This document shows, piece by piece, positions 9,844 to 19,979 of a stretch of DNA of 59,705 nt. The stretch is from Bacteroides mediterraneensis (GTDB lineage Bacteria; Bacteroidota; Bacteroidia; Bacteroidales; Bacteroidaceae). Below the pieces are notes generated by a model. The model made no database searches. It was not told where the DNA came from and was given only the letters and a program-made list of their open reading frames with translations. The stretch lies in NCBI RefSeq assembly GCF_016900355.1, contig NZ_JACJKA010000021.1:1-59705 (forward strand). Direction: 5' to 3'. Within the stretch, counting starts at the first letter, position 1. Every line of letters begins with the position of its first letter. The position numbers and the translations under genes are program-made.

Positions 9844-9851
9844 ACAAAAAT
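9844..9851 (-). promoter_or_regulatory. -7 element for the M64 peptidase gene
   Basis: On the minus strand the sequence reads TATTTTTG, a match to TAnnTTTG, 18 bases upstream of the start codon. The leader is therefore short. Confidence 0.5.
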
Positions 9852-9906
9852 AGCGATTTGACTTATTTCACACAATTTTTGTAACAAGAAAGCAACGTAC
9901 AAACAT

Positions 9907-9943
9907 AAAAAAGCGGTGCCTTGACAAAAGACACCGCTAAAAA
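9907..9943 (-). terminator. Terminator after the TonB-dependent receptor gene
   Basis: The stem AGCGGTG (9912-9918) / CACCGCT (9932-9938) is flanked by A and T runs. It separates the receptor operon from the peptidase operon; both run on the minus strand. Confidence 0.8.
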
Positions 9944-9966
9944 GACGCTCTTATTTTATCCGTGCA

Positions 9967-12273
9967 TCAATTGAAGAACTTGATGCCGATAAAGTAGGTA
10001 CGAGGCTGCGTAGGACCATAGAAATACTTCGAGTCACGCTTTCCGCCTTTATCCAAATCTTTCTGAAACGCATTGAAGATGTTCTGTACTCCTCCATTTA
10101 CCTGCAATTTCAGATGGTCGTTCAACACAAAGGTATAGTTCAACTTCAGATTGAAATCCATAAAATCGGGTGTATGCTCCAAGCGGTCTTTTTCTATATA
10201 ACCTGCAAAGTGAGGCACAATCATCCGGCCTGTATAGACGCCCGAAAGAGAGAAATCAAAATTCTTCAAAGGTGCAGAACTGAAAGTGAAATACCCGTAA
10301 TAGTCGGGTGTGCGCGGCATACGCTTGATAGCCGCTACATCTTCATCCTCACTCCATCTCACGGCCTCCGTATAACGGCTACGCTGTACAGTGAAGCCCA
10401 ACTGCAACTGGGCTTCTTTGCCATGCGCAATCTTATAGTCAATATTGGCTCCATATACCCGGGCCCCACTACCATTCCGACGTTCCTGCACAGAAGTACC
10501 TGAAACGGGGTCCGCCCCTATGCTTTCCAAATAGAACACATCGTTCAACGCCGTGTAAAACCCTTCTATAAGCAGGTTCGACTGGAAATGTCCGAAATTG
10601 GCTGTCCAATCAATCGAGCCGCTGAAACTCTGAGAACGCTCGGGCTTTAACCCTTCTGCCAAACGGATTTCCATTGCTTCACCTCCCACGGCCGCTACGT
10701 GTAAATCTTCATCGTAAGCCTGGGGAGCACGAAAACCTGTCGACCAGGTCAGACGTCCTTGGAACTTGTCGGAAGGTTTCCAAAGCGTGTTGATACGGGG
10801 ACTGAAAATCACCTTATCTACCAAATTATGCTTGTCCAACCGGAATCCGGCCAGGATCGTGAAATAGTCCAATTTCCATTCATTCTGCACAAATCCGCTG
10901 GCAACCTTCACATTCTGTTGCAAGTCACGCTGGTAACCCGTCATCACATCGTGCAAGGAATTATACTGGTATTCCACTCCGCCCGTAAAGGTAGCCGGCG
11001 AAAATAGACAGTTATCCATATTGCCTACATACATAGCTCCTCCCACGGCAGTCAGGTCCTTGGTCTTTCCGTAGGCATTCGGGTCGCCACCTGCACCATA
11101 ATAGCTGGTACGGTCAATATGCTGAGCCGAACCATAGACCGAAAGCTTATGTTTGTACTCGTTAAAAAACACGTCGTAGGTCAAGCCTCCACTATTGATG
11201 ATGTGCTTGGTCTGCTCCGTGATGTCCGTTTCATGCGGCTGCAAGTCAAACTTGTTACCCCCACGACGGAATTCATTCGTCGTGTGATATTCCAGACTGA
11301 TACGGCTGAACTGAGTGGGACGATAATAAGCCCGCAACCCGAAAGTATTCATATTGAGTTTTCCCAATTCTGAGAATCCGTCTCCATCCGCGTCATACGG
11401 ATTACGGTTACGGTAGGACTGATACAGCGCAATACCGTACGAATTGTCAGACGAAACAAGTGAGGCATTGGCCCCCATATACTGTTCCCACACCTTTCCG
11501 TTCAGGTTCGACATCGTAGAAGCCACCTGAAACGAATTACGTACCGGGTCTTTGGTAATGATGTTGATGGTACCTCCCACGGCATTGGCTCCGAACAAGG
11601 CAGAACCTCCGCCACGTACCACTTCCACCCGCTCAATCATATTGGTCGGTATCTGTTCCAGTCCGTACACCCCCGACAACGCACTCATTACCGGACGGCT
11701 GTTAATCAAGATCTGTGAATAAGGTCCTTCCAGCCCATTGATACGCACCTGCGGAAAACCGCAATTCTGACAGTTGTTTTCCACCCGCAATCCCGACTGA
11801 TAGCTCAACGACTTGGCCAAATCAGTAGAATTCACAATCTCAAACAATTTGTTGTTCATCACGTTGACCACCACTGGGGCCACCTTCCGGCTGGTTTCAT
11901 TCCGGTTGGCCGATACCACCACCTCATCCGTCATAATAGATTCTTCTTCCATCACGAAATGCATGTCGACCACAAAGTCCTTGCTGACCGTTACTTTTTT
12001 TACCTGCGTGGCATATCCCATTATCTGTACTTTCACGGAATATTCTCCTTCCGGAACATTCTTGAAACGGAAATAACCTTCTCCGTCTGTCACGGTACCT
12101 TCACCGTTTTCCACTACCAACACGGCCGCATAAGGCAAACCTGCCTCCGAACCCTTTTCAATGACATGCCCCATAATGACATTTCCCTCTTTTACGGGAC
12201 CATCTGCGTAAGCATACGCATAGCTGACGAGAGTGCATACCACTCCCATCCACAAATTGATATATTTTTTCAT
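9967..12273 (-). CDS. TonB-dependent receptor with N-terminal carboxypeptidase-regulatory-like domain
   Basis: An outer-membrane active transporter of 768 residues. A signal peptide (to about residue 24) is followed by a CarboxypepD_reg-like Ig fold (about 33-115), the plug (about 130-240, with the VRGGGSALFGANAVGGTINI signature) and a 22-strand barrel ending in an aromatic C-terminal strand (YFIGIKFFN). There is no SusD partner, so it is not a glycan SusC; it resembles the siderophore/metal/cobalamin class. It is the last gene of an operon with a His-rich small protein and a 5'-nucleotidase. That His-rich neighbour makes a metal ion or metal complex a reasonable guess for the substrate, but this is inference. 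Confidence 0.9.
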   Translation of the reverse strand: MKKYINLWMGVVCTLVSYAYAYADGPVKEGNVIMGHVIEKGSEAGLPYAAVLVVENGEGTVTDGEGYFRFKNVPEGEYSVKVQIMGYATQVKKVTVSKDFVVDMHFVMEEESIMTDEVVVSANRNETSRKVAPVVVNVMNNKLFEIVNSTDLAKSLSYQSGLRVENNCQNCGFPQVRINGLEGPYSQILINSRPVMSALSGVYGLEQIPTNMIERVEVVRGGGSALFGANAVGGTINIITKDPVRNSFQVASTMSNLNGKVWEQYMGANASLVSSDNSYGIALYQSYRNRNPYDADGDGFSELGKLNMNTFGLRAYYRPTQFSRISLEYHTTNEFRRGGNKFDLQPHETDITEQTKHIINSGGLTYDVFFNEYKHKLSVYGSAQHIDRTSYYGAGGDPNAYGKTKDLTAVGGAMYVGNMDNCLFSPATFTGGVEYQYNSLHDVMTGYQRDLQQNVKVASGFVQNEWKLDYFTILAGFRLDKHNLVDKVIFSPRINTLWKPSDKFQGRLTWSTGFRAPQAYDEDLHVAAVGGEAMEIRLAEGLKPERSQSFSGSIDWTANFGHFQSNLLIEGFYTALNDVFYLESIGADPVSGTSVQERRNGSGARVYGANIDYKIAHGKEAQLQLGFTVQRSRYTEAVRWSEDEDVAAIKRMPRTPDYYGYFTFSSAPLKNFDFSLSGVYTGRMIVPHFAGYIEKDRLEHTPDFMDFNLKLNYTFVLNDHLKLQVNGGVQNIFNAFQKDLDKGGKRDSKYFYGPTQPRTYFIGIKFFN

Positions 12274-12322
12274 AATTTGCTCCTAAAATATTCATACTAA
12301 GTTCTTCAAGTCTCCAATAGAA

Positions 12323-12664
12323 CTATCGTATGGGAGGAGCACGGAGATAGATTCCTGCCGCATAAGAAGATACGACAGGCGAGATTTCCAGTTTCTCATC
12401 CAACGAACAAAGCAAATACAGATTCGGAAGTGCAATATCCGTCTGTCCTGCTTCCAAGGAATAAAAACTGGAAAGAAAATGAAGGGCCAGCGTCTGGCCG
12501 TCGTTATGAGAGTGAGATTTTGTAAAAGGATGCGAGTGCACAAGTATCACCCCATTCACCACATGCACATGGGCAAACAGGGCCGTGGTGGCATAATAGG
12601 AGGCAAACAAGATTGCCAGTCCACATGCCACCGTCCGTAGATACCTGCGGAGACCTTTATACAT
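12323..12664 (-). CDS. Small His-rich membrane-anchored protein of unknown function
   Basis: 113 residues. A basic N-terminus and one hydrophobic segment (about residues 11-31) look like a signal anchor or uncleaved signal peptide. A dense His segment follows directly (HVHVVNGVILVHSHPF and KSHSHND), with eight histidines within about 25 residues. The remainder has no recognised domain. It lies 24 bases after the nucleotidase and 49 bases before the TonB receptor on the same strand. The histidine cluster just outside the membrane suggests periplasmic metal binding (Zn, Ni or Cu) linked to the receptor, but no experiment is known to me. Confidence 0.7.
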   Translation of the reverse strand: MYKGLRRYLRTVACGLAILFASYYATTALFAHVHVVNGVILVHSHPFTKSHSHNDGQTLALHFLSSFYSLEAGQTDIALPNLYLLCSLDEKLEISPVVSSYAAGIYLRAPPIR

Positions 12665-12688
12665 ATCCCTATGGATTAACTATAAATA

Positions 12689-14449
12689 TTAGTCTTTGTC
12701 TGTTCCGAACAAAAGCTTGTAATCACGCTGTGCCGCCGGAACAGTCCATTTCTCCGGGATAAACTTCCACTGGTTCAAAGGTTTCGGGTTCAACACCTTC
12801 ACTTCCTCAATCCGTTTCATCAAGTAATAACGCAAATCCTTGTCGGTAGAGAAAATAATGCGCTTGGAAAGTTCTGCCTTAGGAATTCCTGCGCCCTTAG
12901 TCAGCAAATCCCCTCCTCCGTTTCCACGGTAAGAATTGACTGCCACCTTGTATTGCTTAGCCGGTTCAAAGGGTTTTCCGTCAGCCATACGCTCGATGGT
13001 TATTCTTTCGCCACGGGGTTTGGTCACATCCACCGTATAAATAATGCCTGCCGCAGAATCAAAGTTGAAGCTGGGGTTGCGGAAACGTCCGAAGCCATTG
13101 TCTTTCTCGTTCAACAGCAACAAATGGTCATCAGCCGATTTCATCTGGTTCACCCACAAATCGTACGACATTTCCAGGAAGTTCTTCACCTCTTTTCCAG
13201 AAAGCACCATGGTATAAAGCATGTTTTCAAACTTGTACAAGTTGAACATATCGCTCACACAGATATCTCCTTTCTGGATTTCCGCATAAGCCGACAGCGG
13301 AGCACAGAAAGAAATATCGGCCCCGGTAATATCCAGCTGCAACTGATGAATCAGATCAATAAAAGCAGAAGGACCAAAGAAGGCCTCCTTCGAAGAAATG
13401 GTATGTTCAATCCGTCCGATTTTCCGCGAAACAAAATCCATGGTAGTCTCATACTGTTCCTGGAATGTATTCATGAAATCCGAATCTACGGCATAGTCCT
13501 CCATATGGACCAGCTTGCCCTCTACCTGTTTGGAAACCACTTTCCCATTCTGTTTCTTTACCGTAAAAGTAACCTCCGAAACCACTTTGGCGGTATTGGC
13601 CGGATCTATCAACAGTACAGAATCACCTTTTACATTGGCTACTCTTTCATTCCAGCGCGTATGGTCGTGTCCCATAAATATCACATCGAATCCCGGTACG
13701 TTTTTAGCGACCTCGGCCGATTCGTTTTCTATGGCATTGTCCAAGCGATTTCCTTCTGGTCCCGCATGAAACAAACCAATCAAGATGTCCGGATGTTCCT
13801 TTTCCTGGATTTCTTTCACCCATTTCTTTGCACAAGCGGTCATACTTTCAAAACGTAATCCGCTCCACAATTGCTCGGGCAGCCAAGAGGGTATGGCCGG
13901 AGTAATCATACCGAGGATAGCAATCTTCACCCCGTCCCGTTCCATCACTTCATATGGTTTCAGGTACGGACGTCCCGTCTTGACATTGATAATGTTGGCT
14001 CCCAATATTGGGAACTTACATTGGCTGACCCAACGGTCGTACACGGCATGTCCGGTTTCCACATCATGATTTCCCATGTTACCCACATCGTAGCGCATAT
14101 AGTTCAACATAGCAGCACATACATGCACCGAGGTCGTATCCATATAATTATAGTAATAAGCCACCGGCTGTCCTTGAAGGATGTCTCCATTGTCCATCAA
14201 GATAACATTCTGCCCATACTTCTCCCGCTGCTCCTTCACATACGAAGAAACACGGGCCAAGCTGCCTTTCATCTGCTTATTTTGGATAAAATCGTAAGGG
14301 AAATAACAACCATGCACATCGCTGGTCTCCATAAACTTCAGTGTAACTGTTTGATTGTCTGCCGCACGCAGTTGCATGTGACTCATGCCCCACAAAGTGA
14401 TCAGGCTGATAACAAATAGAATTGGTCTGGTCTTCATTTTATTTGACAT
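12689..14449 (-). CDS. Bifunctional metallophosphatase / 5'-nucleotidase family protein
   Basis: A secreted enzyme of 586 residues that likely hydrolyses nucleotides or 2',3'-cyclic nucleotides in the periplasm or at the surface. A signal peptide (about residues 1-29) precedes a calcineurin-like metallophosphoesterase domain with the metal-binding motifs TSDVHGCY, DNGD, GNHDVE and GHDHTRW (within residues about 37-265). The C-terminal 5'-nucleotidase domain (about 335-530) has the substrate-pocket motif SYRGNGGGD. It is the first gene of a three-gene operon with a promoter at 14465-14472. It may serve phosphate or nucleoside scavenging. Confidence 0.9.
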   Translation of the reverse strand: MSNKMKTRPILFVISLITLWGMSHMQLRAADNQTVTLKFMETSDVHGCYFPYDFIQNKQMKGSLARVSSYVKEQREKYGQNVILMDNGDILQGQPVAYYYNYMDTTSVHVCAAMLNYMRYDVGNMGNHDVETGHAVYDRWVSQCKFPILGANIINVKTGRPYLKPYEVMERDGVKIAILGMITPAIPSWLPEQLWSGLRFESMTACAKKWVKEIQEKEHPDILIGLFHAGPEGNRLDNAIENESAEVAKNVPGFDVIFMGHDHTRWNERVANVKGDSVLLIDPANTAKVVSEVTFTVKKQNGKVVSKQVEGKLVHMEDYAVDSDFMNTFQEQYETTMDFVSRKIGRIEHTISSKEAFFGPSAFIDLIHQLQLDITGADISFCAPLSAYAEIQKGDICVSDMFNLYKFENMLYTMVLSGKEVKNFLEMSYDLWVNQMKSADDHLLLLNEKDNGFGRFRNPSFNFDSAAGIIYTVDVTKPRGERITIERMADGKPFEPAKQYKVAVNSYRGNGGGDLLTKGAGIPKAELSKRIIFSTDKDLRYYLMKRIEEVKVLNPKPLNQWKFIPEKWTVPAAQRDYKLLFGTDKD

Positions 14450-14464
14450 TGGTCATAATTGCCG

Positions 14465-14569
14465 CAAAGATACGAGAAGTTCCTGATATTCCACCAGAAT
14501 ACTTCCTAAAATACTAAAAAACGAAAGACCGCCCCACGCTGATATTTTCCTATTTTTTCACTACTTTTG
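14465..14569. promoter_or_regulatory. Divergent promoters for the nucleotidase operon and tex
   Basis: The minus-strand -7 TATCTTTG (14465-14472) serves the nucleotidase, and the plus-strand TACTTTTG (14562-14569) serves tex. About 90 AT-rich bases lie between them with no other recognisable element. Confidence 0.5.
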
Positions 14570-14597
14570 TAACCGATACAACTCAATCCCCTTTTTC

Positions 14598-16736
14598 ATG
14601 GAAGATTTCAGCCGGATGATTGCCGCCGAATTAAAACTGCCGGAACATCGCATTGCCAATACACTCAAACTGCTCCAGGGAGGAGCAACCATTCCTTTCA
14701 TCAGCCGCTACCGCAAAGAAGCGACCGGCGGACTGGATGAAGTACAGATAGGAGACATTCAGACACGGTATGAAAAACTGTGCGAACTGTCCAAGCGGAA
14801 AGAAACTATCCTTTCCACCATCGAAGAACAGGGCAAACTGACACCGGAACTGAAAGCCCGCATCACCGCCTGCTGGAATGCCACCGAACTGGAGGACATC
14901 TACCTGCCCTTCAAGCCCAAACGGAAGACCAGAGCCGAAGCAGCACGTGCCAAAGGATTGGAACCGTTGGCTCTGTTACTGATGATGCAGAAAGAAAACA
15001 ACCTCAGCACCAAAGTGCGTGCTTTTGTGAAAGGCGATGTAAAAGATGAGGAAGATGCCCTGAAAGGGGCCCGCGACATTCTGGCCGAACAAGTCAGCGA
15101 AGACGAACGTTCGCGTCACCTGATGCGCAACCAATTCCAACGGCAGGCCCTTATCCAAGCCAAAGTGGTAAAAGGAAAAGAATCGGAGGAAGCCTCTGCC
15201 AAATACCGTGACTATTTTGATTTCAGCGAACCGCTCAAGAAATGCTCTTCCCACCGCCTGCTGGCGCTCCGCCGCGGAGAAGCGGAAGGTGTGTTGAAAG
15301 TTTCCATTTTCCCGGAAGACGAAGAAAGCTGTAACGAACGTTTGCAAAGACTGTTTGTCCGAGCAAACAATGAGTGTGGACGTCAAGTGGAAGAAGCAGT
15401 GTCCGATGCTTATAAGCGCTTGTTAAAACCTTCCATTGAGACGGAATTTGCGGCACTCAGCAAGGAAAAAGCCGACGAAGAAGCCATTCGCGTATTTGCC
15501 GAGAATCTCCGTCAGTTGCTGCTCGCTCCCCCGTTGGGACAAAAACGGGTCATGGGCATCGACCCTGGATTCCGTACGGGATGCAAAGTAGTCTGTCTGG
15601 ATGCACAAGGTACCCTTCTGCACAACGAGGCCATTTATCCTCATCCCCCAAAATCAGAATATGCCCAGGCTGCACGCAAACTCGTGAAGCTGGTGGAACA
15701 ATATAAAATTGAGGCCATCGCCATCGGAAACGGTACGGCCAGTCGCGAAACGGAACAATTCGTTACCAGCCAACGCTACGACCGGGAAGTACAGGTGTTC
15801 GTGGTCAGCGAAGACGGAGCCTCCATTTATTCCGCTTCCAAAACGGCCCGCGAAGAATTTCCGGACTACGATGTGACAGTCCGTGGCGCCGTCTCCATCG
15901 GCCGCCGTCTGATGGACCCGCTGGCCGAACTGGTCAAGATTGATGCCAAGTCTATCGGGGTAGGCCAATATCAGCACGATGTGGACCAGACCAAGCTGAA
16001 GGCAGCCCTCGACCAGACGGTGGAAAGTTGCGTCAACCTGGTGGGGGTGAATGTCAATACGGCCAGCAAGCACCTGCTGACGTACGTATCCGGCCTGGGT
16101 CCGACCCTGGCACAGAACATCGTAGACTACCGTACAGAAAACGGTCCGTTCGAATCCCGCCGACAACTGCTCAAGGTACCGAGAATGGGGGCCAAAGCCT
16201 ACGAACAGTGCGCCGGATTCCTCCGTATTCCACAGGCCAAGAACCCGCTGGACAATTCGGCCGTACATCCGGAAAGCTATCCCATCGTGGAACAGATGGC
16301 CAAGGATTTGCATTGCAGCGTAAACGACTTGATTAAGGACAAGGAACTGCGCAGCAAGATTGACTTGAAAAAATACATCACCGATACCGTGGGACTTCCT
16401 ACCCTGACCGACATTCTTCAGGAACTGGACAAACCCGGAAGAGACCCGCGCCAGAAAATCCAAGTATTTGAATTCGACAAGAATGTACGTACGCTGGACG
16501 ATTTGCAGGAAGGCATGGAACTGCCCGGCATCGTGACCAACATCACCAACTTCGGCTGTTTCGTGGACATCGGCATCAAGGAAAACGGACTGGTACACAT
16601 CTCCCAACTGGCCGACCGCTTTGTCAGCGACCCGACCGAAGTGGTACGTATCCACCAGCACGTCCGGGTAAAAGTACTGAGCATCGACCACGAGCGGAAA
16701 CGCATCCAGCTCACCATGAAAGGATTAAACCAATAA
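14598..16736 (+). CDS. tex: Tex family RNA-binding transcription accessory protein
   Basis: A cytosolic nucleic-acid binding protein of 712 residues with the full Tex layout. It has an N-terminal helical domain (residues about 1-200), a YqgF/RNase H-like domain (from about 318, MGIDPGFRTGCKVV), helix-hairpin-helix repeats (about 480-560, with YVSGLGPTLAQNIVDYR) and a C-terminal S1 RNA-binding domain (about 637-711, GIVTNITNFGCFVDIG). It is similar to bacterial Tex and eukaryotic Spt6 and is thought to act on transcription elongation and stress fitness. It heads an operon with nudC (12-base gap) and a PBP gene. Confidence 0.95.
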   Translation: MEDFSRMIAAELKLPEHRIANTLKLLQGGATIPFISRYRKEATGGLDEVQIGDIQTRYEKLCELSKRKETILSTIEEQGKLTPELKARITACWNATELEDIYLPFKPKRKTRAEAARAKGLEPLALLLMMQKENNLSTKVRAFVKGDVKDEEDALKGARDILAEQVSEDERSRHLMRNQFQRQALIQAKVVKGKESEEASAKYRDYFDFSEPLKKCSSHRLLALRRGEAEGVLKVSIFPEDEESCNERLQRLFVRANNECGRQVEEAVSDAYKRLLKPSIETEFAALSKEKADEEAIRVFAENLRQLLLAPPLGQKRVMGIDPGFRTGCKVVCLDAQGTLLHNEAIYPHPPKSEYAQAARKLVKLVEQYKIEAIAIGNGTASRETEQFVTSQRYDREVQVFVVSEDGASIYSASKTAREEFPDYDVTVRGAVSIGRRLMDPLAELVKIDAKSIGVGQYQHDVDQTKLKAALDQTVESCVNLVGVNVNTASKHLLTYVSGLGPTLAQNIVDYRTENGPFESRRQLLKVPRMGAKAYEQCAGFLRIPQAKNPLDNSAVHPESYPIVEQMAKDLHCSVNDLIKDKELRSKIDLKKYITDTVGLPTLTDILQELDKPGRDPRQKIQVFEFDKNVRTLDDLQEGMELPGIVTNITNFGCFVDIGIKENGLVHISQLADRFVSDPTEVVRIHQHVRVKVLSIDHERKRIQLTMKGLNQ

Positions 16737-16748
16737 GTACACACCAAC

Positions 16749-17546
16749 ATGAAACAAGATACAAAAGAACTGTGCGGCTGGTTCATCTTCTGCCAAGGCC
16801 AGAAACTTCTGGTCGTAAAGGAAGGTGACCAATTTCACATTCCCTATGCCACAGAGCCACCGGTAAAAGTTCCTGCCGATGCAACGATACATACCATCGG
16901 ACAAATCCAGGGACACCCGGCCAAAGCCTACGCCCTCCCCTCTGAGGAGCTGAACGGAAAGGAGGATGCTTTCATCCCGACTGATTTGCGAGCTTCTTAC
17001 GATATTCTCCCGCTGGAAGAATACCAATGTGCCGGAAAAGCTTCCCAAATACTGACTTGGGACAAGCAAAGCCGTTTCTGTCCGGCCTGCGGTACCCCCA
17101 CCGAACAGACAGGTCCCATCACCAAACGCTGTCCCCACTGCGGACTGGAGATTTATCCACGTATCTCTCCGGCTGTTATCGTACTCATCAAGAAAGGCGA
17201 CAGCATCCTGCTGGTACACGCCCGCAATTTCCGGGGAACCTTCAAAGGACTGGTGGCTGGTTTCCTGGAACCGGGAGAAACTCTGGAGGAATGCGTTCGC
17301 CGCGAAGTAATGGAAGAAACCGGTATCCGCATCAAGAACCTAACCTATTTCGGCAGCCAGCCCTGGCCTTATCCCAGCGGCATCATGGTAGGCTATTATG
17401 CAGAATACGAAAGCGGCACCATCAAGCTGCAGGACGAAGAATTAAGCGCAGGCGACTTCTACGACCGGGAACACCTGCCGGAAATACCTAAAAAACTAAG
17501 CATTGCCCGAAAACTGATTGACGCATGGTTAAACAACGAAATATGA
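16749..17546 (+). CDS. nudC: NAD(+) diphosphatase / RNA deNADding Nudix hydrolase
   Basis: 265 residues. The enzyme cleaves NAD(H) to NMN(H) and AMP, and its family also removes NAD caps from RNA. A four-cysteine zinc ribbon (CPACG...CPHCG, residues about 111-131) precedes the Nudix box (GFLEPGETLEECVRREVMEE, about 172-191). The downstream SQPWPYPSG motif is diagnostic for NudC against other Nudix enzymes. The stop codon overlaps the next start as ATGA, so the PBP gene is translationally coupled. Confidence 0.93.
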   Translation: MKQDTKELCGWFIFCQGQKLLVVKEGDQFHIPYATEPPVKVPADATIHTIGQIQGHPAKAYALPSEELNGKEDAFIPTDLRASYDILPLEEYQCAGKASQILTWDKQSRFCPACGTPTEQTGPITKRCPHCGLEIYPRISPAVIVLIKKGDSILLVHARNFRGTFKGLVAGFLEPGETLEECVRREVMEETGIRIKNLTYFGSQPWPYPSGIMVGYYAEYESGTIKLQDEELSAGDFYDREHLPEIPKKLSIARKLIDAWLNNEI

Positions 17547-19945
17547 AAAAATACATCCTTTACCTTACTCAATTCTTACGAAAAACGTCCCGCCGTCTGC
17601 TCAAGGCAGGACAACAAGCCATCCAATGGTATGTACGTACTTTCCGTAAATTGCCGTGGTATGGACGCACCGGCATGGCCATCCTGACAGGTATCTGTTC
17701 GCTGATCGTGCTGCTGATCATGATTGACCTCAACTTCCTGTGGCTGTTCGGAAAGTCACCGAGCATGTTCAACATCAAGGAACCGATACAACACATCGCT
17801 TCCGAAATTTACAGTGCCGACGGGAAACTGATCGGAAAATTCTATTCCGAAAACCGTACGCCGGTAGAATACAAGGACATCTCTCCCATCCTCATCAAGA
17901 CATTGGTCTATACGGAAGACGAACGTTTCTACAAGCATTTCGGTATTGATTTTGAAGGTGTTTTCGCAGCTGCAAAAGACTACGTGGCACACGGAGATGC
18001 CCGCGGAGCCAGCACCATCACCCAACAGCTGGTGAAAAACCTATTTAAAGTCCGTTCACAGTACTCCACCGGATTGTTGGGCTATATTCCCGGAGTAAAA
18101 CTGCTCATCATGAAGGCAAAGGAATGGGTGACCGCCGTCAAGATTGAGATGCTGTACAGCAAGGAAGACATTCTGACCATGTACTTCAATACCGTGGACT
18201 TCGGAAGCAATGCATTCGGCATCAAAACAGCCTGCCATACCTATTTTAATACAACTCCCGACAAGGTGACCGTGGAACAGGCAGCCACCCTGATTGGATT
18301 GCTGAAAGCCACTACCTACTACAATCCGCGCATAAACCCGAAAAACAGTCTTTCACGCCGGAATGTGGTGTTAGGAAAACTGTACGAGCACCATTTCCTG
18401 AACAAACATCAGTTGGATTCTATCCGGCAACTGCCCACAATCCTGAAGTTCAGACAGGAAAGTTACAACACCGGACTGGCTCTCTACTTCCGCGAGGCTG
18501 TGGCCAACGAACTGAAAAGCTGGTGCAAGGAAAACGACATTGACTTGTATGGAGACGGACTGAAAATCTATACCACCGTCGACAGCCGGATGCAGCGCTA
18601 TGCGGAGGAGGCCGTTAACCGACAGATGCAGGAAGTACAGAAGAAATTCGATGCGCACTGGGGCACACAAGCTCCATGGAGAGACCGAAGCGGGGAAGAG
18701 ATACCTCACTTTATCGAAGATTTGGCTGAAAGAACACCGGCTTACCAGTATCTGTCGCACAAATACGGCAGTCAGACCGACTCCATCTTCTATTACCTGA
18801 ACCAGCCTCATCGTTGCAAGGTGTTCGACTATCAACTGGGACAAAAGGATACTACCTTCAGCACCATGGACTCTATCCGCTATATGGAGCGCTTCATGCA
18901 CTGCGGTTTCGTGGCCATTGCTCCCCACACTGGAGAAGTCAAGGCCTGGGTGGGCGACATCAACTTCCAGTCATGGAAATATGACAAGGTATTGTCCAAA
19001 CGTCAGCCTGGCTCTACCTTCAAACTCTTTGTCTACGCAGAAGCCATGAACCAGGGACTATCTCCCTGCGATTTGCGGGTGGATGAAAATATTCCTTGGG
19101 AAGTGGAAGAAAAAGGGGAAAAGAAGCTCTGGATGCCACACAATGCCAACGGAGGAGCCACACTCGACACCATGTCCCTGAAAATGGCCTTTGCTCAGTC
19201 GGTCAACACCATCGCGGCCAACGTGGCCCACGAGGTAGGTATCCATCAAATAGCCACCACTGCCCGTAAAATGGGTATCCGCACCCCACTGGAAGAAACG
19301 CCGGCACTGAGTCTGGGTGCTTCCGATGTTTCCTTGCTGGAACTCGTTTCGGCTTACGGCACAGTAGTCAACGACGGAGAAGCCATCCGTCCAATCCTCA
19401 TTACCCGTGTGGAAGACAAAGACGGGCACGTCATCTATGAAGAAAAGCCGGAAAAGACGCAAGCCATCCCCTATGCCAGCGCCTACCTCATGCAGCAGAT
19501 GCTGAGAGGTGGACTGACTTGTCCGAGAGGTACCTCACAGGCACTCTGGCGCTTCCGCATCTTTGACAAAGGCACCGAATTCGGCGGAAAGACCGGGACT
19601 TCGTCCAACCACTCCGATGCCTGGTTCGTGGGTGTCAGTCCCAATCTGGTGGGAGGTGCCTGGGTAGGCGGAGAATACCGCAGCATCCATTTCCGCACGG
19701 GCGAACTGGGGCAAGGCAGCCGTACAGCCCTTCCGGTATTCGGTTACTTCATGGAAAAAGTGCTGGCCGACCCCAAGCTGGCTCCGCTCTATGTGGCGAA
19801 GTTCCCGCAACCAAAGGAAAAACTGGACCGCTCATGGGACTGCAACGACTATTATCCGCATTACAGTGACAGCGATTCCATCTACATGGCTTTGGGAGAC
19901 TCCCTCCGGTTCGAAGGCGAGGAGGATCTTCCATCCATTGAATAA
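17543..19945 (+). CDS. Class A penicillin-binding protein (PBP1A-type transglycosylase/transpeptidase)
   Basis: A bifunctional peptidoglycan synthase of 800 residues. A cytoplasmic tail and one membrane anchor (about residues 47-70) are followed by the GT51 glycosyltransferase domain, with catalytic Glu in TEDERFYKHFG (about 122) and GASTITQQLVKN. The transpeptidase domain has the active-site STFK (Ser about 490), SVN, and KTGTS (about 681) motifs, all intact. The ATG at 17543 was chosen because it forms an ATGA overlap with nudC; an in-frame upstream alternative lies inside nudC. No terminator follows; instead a 22-bp periodic palindrome array occupies the gap to pgk. Confidence 0.92.
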   Translation: MKKYILYLTQFLRKTSRRLLKAGQQAIQWYVRTFRKLPWYGRTGMAILTGICSLIVLLIMIDLNFLWLFGKSPSMFNIKEPIQHIASEIYSADGKLIGKFYSENRTPVEYKDISPILIKTLVYTEDERFYKHFGIDFEGVFAAAKDYVAHGDARGASTITQQLVKNLFKVRSQYSTGLLGYIPGVKLLIMKAKEWVTAVKIEMLYSKEDILTMYFNTVDFGSNAFGIKTACHTYFNTTPDKVTVEQAATLIGLLKATTYYNPRINPKNSLSRRNVVLGKLYEHHFLNKHQLDSIRQLPTILKFRQESYNTGLALYFREAVANELKSWCKENDIDLYGDGLKIYTTVDSRMQRYAEEAVNRQMQEVQKKFDAHWGTQAPWRDRSGEEIPHFIEDLAERTPAYQYLSHKYGSQTDSIFYYLNQPHRCKVFDYQLGQKDTTFSTMDSIRYMERFMHCGFVAIAPHTGEVKAWVGDINFQSWKYDKVLSKRQPGSTFKLFVYAEAMNQGLSPCDLRVDENIPWEVEEKGEKKLWMPHNANGGATLDTMSLKMAFAQSVNTIAANVAHEVGIHQIATTARKMGIRTPLEETPALSLGASDVSLLELVSAYGTVVNDGEAIRPILITRVEDKDGHVIYEEKPEKTQAIPYASAYLMQQMLRGGLTCPRGTSQALWRFRIFDKGTEFGGKTGTSSNHSDAWFVGVSPNLVGGAWVGGEYRSIHFRTGELGQGSRTALPVFGYFMEKVLADPKLAPLYVAKFPQPKEKLDRSWDCNDYYPHYSDSDSIYMALGDSLRFEGEEDLPSIE

Positions 19946-19979
19946 ATCACTGTTTATCAGCATTTTGAAAGTTCCCCAA

